Assembly: GCA_035760665.1 (NCBI GenBank)
Contig: DASTSN010000009.1
Coordinates: 1 to 8,728 of the forward strand
Length of the DNA stretch: 8,728 bases
DNA from: DASTSN01 sp035760665
GTDB taxonomy: Bacteria; Bacteroidota; Bacteroidia; Chitinophagales; Chitinophagaceae
Direction of reading: 5' to 3'
Below the pieces are notes generated by a model. It saw nothing but the letters and a program-made list of their open reading frames with translations, was not told the origin of the DNA and did not search any database. The translations under genes were made by a program, and so were the position numbers. Below, one piece after another: positions 6,000 to 8,728 of this stretch (its first letter is position 1; every line of letters begins with the position of its first letter).

Positions 6000-6371
6000 A
6001 TGAAAAAATTTCTCTGGATTCTTGCCGCCACGCTGGTGCTGGTTTCAGGAGGTTATATTTACTGGAAATATTTTTATGTTTTTGGCGAGGGCGTAAAAAC
6101 CGGTTACCTGAATTATGCCGTGAGGAAAGGAGATTTTTTTAAAACGTATGAGGGCAAACTCATTCAGCAGGGATTCCAGAGCAAAACAGCCGGCTCTATT
6201 CAGTCGTACGAGTTTGAATTTTCCATTGCCAATAAAAAAGTCTTTCAGGTGCTTGAGGTAAACAGCGGAAAGGTGTTTGATCTTCATTACAAAGAATACC
6301 ATGGGATAGTGCCCTGGCGGGGCAATACCGTGTACCTGGTGGATAGTATTGTGGCTATGCGGCAGGAATAA
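6000..6371 (+). CDS. Small membrane-anchored conserved protein of unknown function
   Basis: The 123-residue product begins with a lysine pair and a hydrophobic segment at about 4-22 (FLWILAATLVLVSGGYIYW), a single membrane anchor or uncleaved signal. No lipobox cysteine or clear signal-peptidase site is seen. The rest, about 95 residues, is soluble and probably beta-rich: GVKTGYLNYAVRKGDFFKTYEG, FEFSIANKKV and VFDLHYKEYHGIVPWRGNTVYLVD. The pattern of a FKTYEG strand followed by an HYK(E/Q)Y...PWRG strand is one I recall from small Bacteroidota proteins often mislabelled 6-phosphogluconate dehydrogenase. At this size and without a Rossmann motif that label cannot be right. The ATG at 6000 puts the membrane segment at the N-terminus. 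It diverges from the arg operon, and its TAA is immediately adjacent to the stop codon of the convergent methyltransferase. The gene is very likely real; its function is unknown. Confidence 0.85.
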   Translation: MKKFLWILAATLVLVSGGYIYWKYFYVFGEGVKTGYLNYAVRKGDFFKTYEGKLIQQGFQSKTAGSIQSYEFEFSIANKKVFQVLEVNSGKVFDLHYKEYHGIVPWRGNTVYLVDSIVAMRQE

Positions 6372-7085
6372 TCATTGCCCGGCATATAATAAAAATATAG
6401 CTTGTTTTTTATGCAGTATTGGTTTGTGCTGCGCCCATTCTTTGATGCTTTTGGTTTTGATCCATTCTTCAGCAGCCGTTAATTCTGCAGCAATACATAA
6501 CCGTGTGGAAGGCTGACAGTTTTTGAGTAAGGCCTCCACCAGCTGATCGTTCCGGTAAGGAGTTTCAATAAATATTTGTGTACAACTTTTCTTTCTTGAT
6601 TCTGCCTCCAGCTCGCGGATCAGCTTTACACGATCATGCTCTTTAACCGGCAGGTAGCCGGTAAACTGAAAACGTTGTCCATTCATACCGCTGGCCATCA
6701 GGGCCAGTAAAATGGAATTGGGCCCCACCAGAGGTTTTACAGGCACTTGTTCCTCCTGTGCAACCGCCACCAGCATCTGACCCGGATCGGCTACACAGGG
6801 ACTGCCCGCTTCACTAATGATGCCAATGCAGTTACCCTCGCGGATTTTCTGCCTGAACAGGTCCCGTACCTGCTGCTCCGCTTTGTGGATTGAAAACCAT
6901 TGGTGGTCGTCAATTACCAAATCTTTTACAAGTTTTTTCAGGTAGCGCCTTGCTGTTCGTTCATTTTCTGTAAAAAACACCGTGCAAGCTTTTACCGCAT
7001 CAGTTACGTAGGCTGGAATGGTGTGAAGCGCCTCATCGTGTAAGGTAGCCGGCAGCAGGTAAATGATGCTTTTGTTAGGTTCCAT
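6372..7085 (-). CDS. Short RsmI-like methyltransferase of the tetrapyrrole methylase (TP_methylase) family
   Basis: This is a 237-residue SAM-dependent methyltransferase related to RsmI, which 2'-O-methylates C1402 of 16S rRNA. Seen: IYLLPATL at 8-15 instead of the usual LYLVxTPIGN start, ISEAGSPCVADPG at 90-102 (family pattern SDAGxPxISDPG), GPNSILLALMASG at 121-133, FQFTGYLP at 139-146, and IETPYRN at 173-179. It is shorter than RsmI (about 280 residues) and lacks its C-terminal extension. The catalytic-region aspartate of SDAG is glutamate (E92). Bacteroidota often carry such a paralogue beside a full RsmI, so an rRNA target is not assured and its real substrate is unknown. The ATG at 7085 is 14 nt after the EI24 gene, with which it is probably co-transcribed. 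The family is secure, the exact target is not. Confidence 0.85.
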   Translation of the reverse strand: MEPNKSIIYLLPATLHDEALHTIPAYVTDAVKACTVFFTENERTARRYLKKLVKDLVIDDHQWFSIHKAEQQVRDLFRQKIREGNCIGIISEAGSPCVADPGQMLVAVAQEEQVPVKPLVGPNSILLALMASGMNGQRFQFTGYLPVKEHDRVKLIRELEAESRKKSCTQIFIETPYRNDQLVEALLKNCQPSTRLCIAAELTAAEEWIKTKSIKEWAQHKPILHKKQAIFLLYAGQ

Positions 7086-7099
7086 CGGTCAGAAATGAT

Positions 7100-7861
7100 T
7101 TACAGGTCCTGTTTTACTTTGTATAAGCTTAATGTGGCCGCTATCACTGCATAAGCAGGCGCCACCACCCAGCCAATGATAATAAGGCCGTGCATAAGAT
7201 AAAAAACCAGCCCGTTTCCAACGGCTAATCCTTTGTGTTTGCTGATGAAGGCGATACTTTGGGAGGCGGTCAGCTTGTGCCGCTCGCTGCTGTAATCCAT
7301 CATGGAAAAGCCGTAATAATAGCATTCGATAAACAGGGCTATCAGGGGGGTGATCCATCCTGCAACGGGCAGCAGTGATAAAAACAGCAAGGAAACGGCG
7401 TATACTGTTTGCCAGAGCATGTTCCTGATCGCAAGTTTGATGCCCCGCAGAGCATCTTTTACCAGTTGGGAAAGGGAAAAGGGATATTCCCTGCCCTCTA
7501 TAATGGATTCCGTTTTCTCACTTAAATAAGCAAATACCGGCGAGCCTACGATCAGCCAGATATATTTAAACAACGAAAAATAAAACAACATCAGGATCAG
7601 CCAGAGCATAATACCGGCAAACGTGAATAAAAAACCCAGAAACCCGTTGCGGAATTTCTGAATCCATTCGCTCAGGTGTGTGGCATGGGTCAGGTATTCG
7701 ATGACGGCGGTGGCCGATTTGCCAAAAAAATACATGCTTACCACGAACAAAACAGCATAAATGATTCCGGGAATCACAATCCACTTCCAGAGCCGGTGAC
7801 GGATAATAAAGCTGTGTGCCTCCGCGTACGATTGAATAGCTATGACAATTTCTTTCAGCAA
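7100..7861 (-). CDS. EI24 domain (CysZ-like) integral membrane protein, TTG start
   Basis: The 253-residue polytopic inner-membrane protein has hydrophobic segments at about 26-46, 74-98, 100-113, 148-185 (probably two helices) and 214-245. Conserved-looking features are SPVFAYLSEKTES at 107-119 and ECYYYGFSMMDYSSERHKL at 179-197, then GLAVGNGLVF and the C-terminal APAYAVIAATL. This layout matches the EI24 family (Pfam PF07264), which includes the sulfate transporter CysZ. No sulfur gene lies nearby, so sulfate transport is not inferred. The start is placed at TTG 7861, giving MLKEIVIAIQSY. The only nearby in-frame ATG (7868-7870) is followed directly by TAG, and no other ATG occurs before residue 43, inside the first membrane segment. 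It is followed after 14 nt by the RsmI-like gene. Confidence 0.85.
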   Translation of the reverse strand: MLKEIVIAIQSYAEAHSFIIRHRLWKWIVIPGIIYAVLFVVSMYFFGKSATAVIEYLTHATHLSEWIQKFRNGFLGFLFTFAGIMLWLILMLFYFSLFKYIWLIVGSPVFAYLSEKTESIIEGREYPFSLSQLVKDALRGIKLAIRNMLWQTVYAVSLLFLSLLPVAGWITPLIALFIECYYYGFSMMDYSSERHKLTASQSIAFISKHKGLAVGNGLVFYLMHGLIIIGWVVAPAYAVIAATLSLYKVKQDL

Positions 7862-7865
7862 ATCC

Positions 7866-7873
7866 TACATTTG
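7866..7873 (+). promoter_or_regulatory. Candidate -7 promoter element for the DNA glycosylase gene
   Basis: TACATTTG matches the TAnnTTTG consensus exactly and is the same octamer as in the arg promoter. It points toward the glycosylase gene, with a predicted start site near 7880. No clean TTTG -33 element is visible 17-23 nt upstream, so confidence is modest. Confidence 0.35.
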
Positions 7874-7879
7874 AATGAG

Positions 7880-7909
7880 TAAATATAAATCTTAGTTACC
7901 AATGCTCAA
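7880..7909 (-). promoter_or_regulatory. Weak candidate promoter for the EI24-methyltransferase pair
   Basis: On the minus strand TATATTTA (7887-7880) matches TAnnTTTG at all but the last base. TTG (7909-7907) lies 19 nt upstream. Its start site would fall near 7873-7876, only about 15 nt before the TTG start codon, which would give a very short leader. Confidence 0.3.
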
Positions 7910-7951
7910 TTGCAAAACAATATGGATGGGAATGTGCATACCGCTTCACAA

Positions 7952-8566
7952 ATGAAGAAGCTACCCAAAGCTTTTTTTCAACGAAAGGATGTGCTGCAAA
8001 TCAGCCGTGACTTACTGGGAAAAATCCTGGTGACAAATTGGGATGGCATCGTTACGGCTGGACGCATCGTGGAATGTGAAGCGTATCAAGGCATTGGCGA
8101 TAAGGCATCTCATGCAGCTGGTGGAAGAAGAACGCAGCGTAACGAGATTATGTACAGCGAAGGTGGATATGCCTACGTGTATCTCTGTTACGGGTTACAT
8201 CATTTATTTAATGTGGTGACCAATCTTAAAAATGTGCCGCATGCCATTTTAATTCGTGCCCTGGAACCACTTGCAGGGATTCATGAAATGCTCAGGCGAA
8301 CCGGAAAGCAACAATTAGATTACACCCTTACCCGTGGACCAGGCAACTTGTCGAAGGCATTGGGCATTTCTAAACAACATAACGGTATTATTTTGTCCAG
8401 CGAAAAACTATTTATAGCCGATGACGGTCATCGGTATAAAAAAAATCAAATTGGTATTTCTGCAAGAATCGGTGTCGAGTATGCCGGGGAGGATGCTTTG
8501 TTGCCATACCGGTTTTTTGTAAAAGCGAATCGTTATGTAAGCGGGAGCAAAAAACAGCAATCCTGA
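7952..8566 (+). CDS. mpg: 3-methyladenine (alkyladenine) DNA glycosylase, MPG/AAG family
   Basis: It removes alkylated bases such as 3-methyladenine and probably hypoxanthine from DNA, starting base excision repair. The start at ATG 7952 gives 204 residues beginning MKKLPKAFFQRKDVLQISRD, where family members normally begin. An in-frame ATG at 7922 and a TTG at 7910 would add 10 or 14 residues of unconserved sequence and cannot be excluded. Seen, numbered from 7952: VECEAYQG at 40-47 with the catalytic glutamate E43 (human AAG E125) and Y45, SHAAGGRRTQRN at 53-64, the intercalation-side segment YAYVYLCYGLHHLFNVV at 73-89, IRALEP at 101-106 and RGPGNLSKALGI at 128-139. All key residues are present. 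It is monocistronic in this window and convergent with the gene at the right edge. The function is secure. Confidence 0.93.
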   Translation: MKKLPKAFFQRKDVLQISRDLLGKILVTNWDGIVTAGRIVECEAYQGIGDKASHAAGGRRTQRNEIMYSEGGYAYVYLCYGLHHLFNVVTNLKNVPHAILIRALEPLAGIHEMLRRTGKQQLDYTLTRGPGNLSKALGISKQHNGIILSSEKLFIADDGHRYKKNQIGISARIGVEYAGEDALLPYRFFVKANRYVSGSKKQQS

Positions 8567-8581
8567 AAGATGGGTTGCGAT

Positions 8582-8728
8582 CTATGGATTGATGGTGGCT
8601 TCCGAGAGGTTATCCGAAATAATATCCTCTGTTTCGGCAATTGTAAGAAAGGCCTTTTCCATTTTTTGACGGTTAAATTCCTTTTCATTGTTGGCAATCC
8701 AGATAGTGGCGATGCCATTCCCAATAAA
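8582..8728 (-). CDS. C-terminal fragment of an unrecognised protein (5' end outside window)
   Basis: On the minus strand the frame is open from the right edge down to a TAG at 8582-8584. It encodes 48 residues ending NLSEATINP. The visible part has a hydrophobic GIATIWIAN stretch (about residues 5-13 of the fragment), then a charged, probably helical segment (NEKEFNRQKMEKAFLTIAETEDIISD). The composition looks like genuine protein, and its end sits 15 nt from the convergent glycosylase stop. That fits the spacing seen elsewhere here better than the alternative 63-residue frame across 8533-8724, which would overlap the glycosylase. I do not recognise the family. Confidence 0.6.
   Translation of the reverse strand, partial: FIGNGIATIWIANNEKEFNRQKMEKAFLTIAETEDIISDNLSEATINP

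Noticed and set aside
8533..8724. 63-codon minus-strand frame at the right edge
   Set aside because: It overlaps the end of the glycosylase gene and has basic, proline-rich shadow-like composition. The frame ending at 8582 looks like real protein.
1..8728. A novel defence, mobile or secondary-metabolite system
   Set aside because: All sizeable genes belong to recognisable housekeeping or conserved families. There are no transposase, integrase, CRISPR repeats, toxin-antitoxin pair or sharp change in composition.

Overview
The window looks like chromosomal DNA from a Bacteroidota bacterium, most likely Chitinophagales/Chitinophagaceae. The arginine enzymes are of the Bacteroidota type: an ArgF'-type transcarbamylase instead of ArgF, ArgG with an NTGGFS motif, and a GNAT protein heading the cluster. 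Candidate promoters match the Bacteroidota -7 consensus TAnnTTTG, and most genes lack a Shine-Dalgarno sequence. The small membrane-anchored protein and the EI24 protein are also types I associate with this phylum. Taxonomy is inferred from protein character only.

Positions 1-5657, minus strand: an arginine biosynthesis operon read right to left. The order is a GNAT acyltransferase (probable N-acylglutamate synthase), argG, argC, argD, argF' and argB. argB runs off the left edge; argE/argH-type genes are expected beyond it but not seen. Intergenic distances are 16, -14 (overlap), 42, 14 and 50 nt, consistent with one transcript. The first step would be made by the GNAT protein, followed by ArgB, ArgC, ArgD and ArgF' on N-acylated intermediates. 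ArgG acts after deacylation. ArgF' has Val at the residue that separates N-succinylornithine from N-acetylornithine transcarbamylases, so the whole route is predicted to use succinylated intermediates.

Positions 5658-5999: a 342-nt intergenic region. It holds a good promoter match for the arg operon (minus strand), a 12-bp palindrome overlapping its -33 element, and about 240 nt of predicted 5' leader. The leader contains an 8-bp hairpin and a weak hairpin followed by a T7 run just before the GTG start of the GNAT gene. This is the most plausible place for undescribed regulation.

Positions 6000-6371, plus strand: a small membrane-anchored protein of unknown function. Its stop codon directly abuts that of the convergent gene. 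Positions 6372-7861, minus strand: a two-gene unit, an EI24/CysZ-like membrane protein (TTG start) followed by a short tetrapyrrole-methylase-family (RsmI-like) methyltransferase. Positions 7952-8566, plus strand: a 3-methyladenine DNA glycosylase of the MPG/AAG family. Positions 8582-8728, minus strand: the C-terminal end of an unrecognised protein that enters from the right edge.

I found no mobile element, CRISPR array, tRNA, rRNA or defence system. This is mostly ordinary core-genome sequence. The points worth following up are the substrate prediction for the arg pathway, the Cys4 motif in the GNAT protein and the operon leader.
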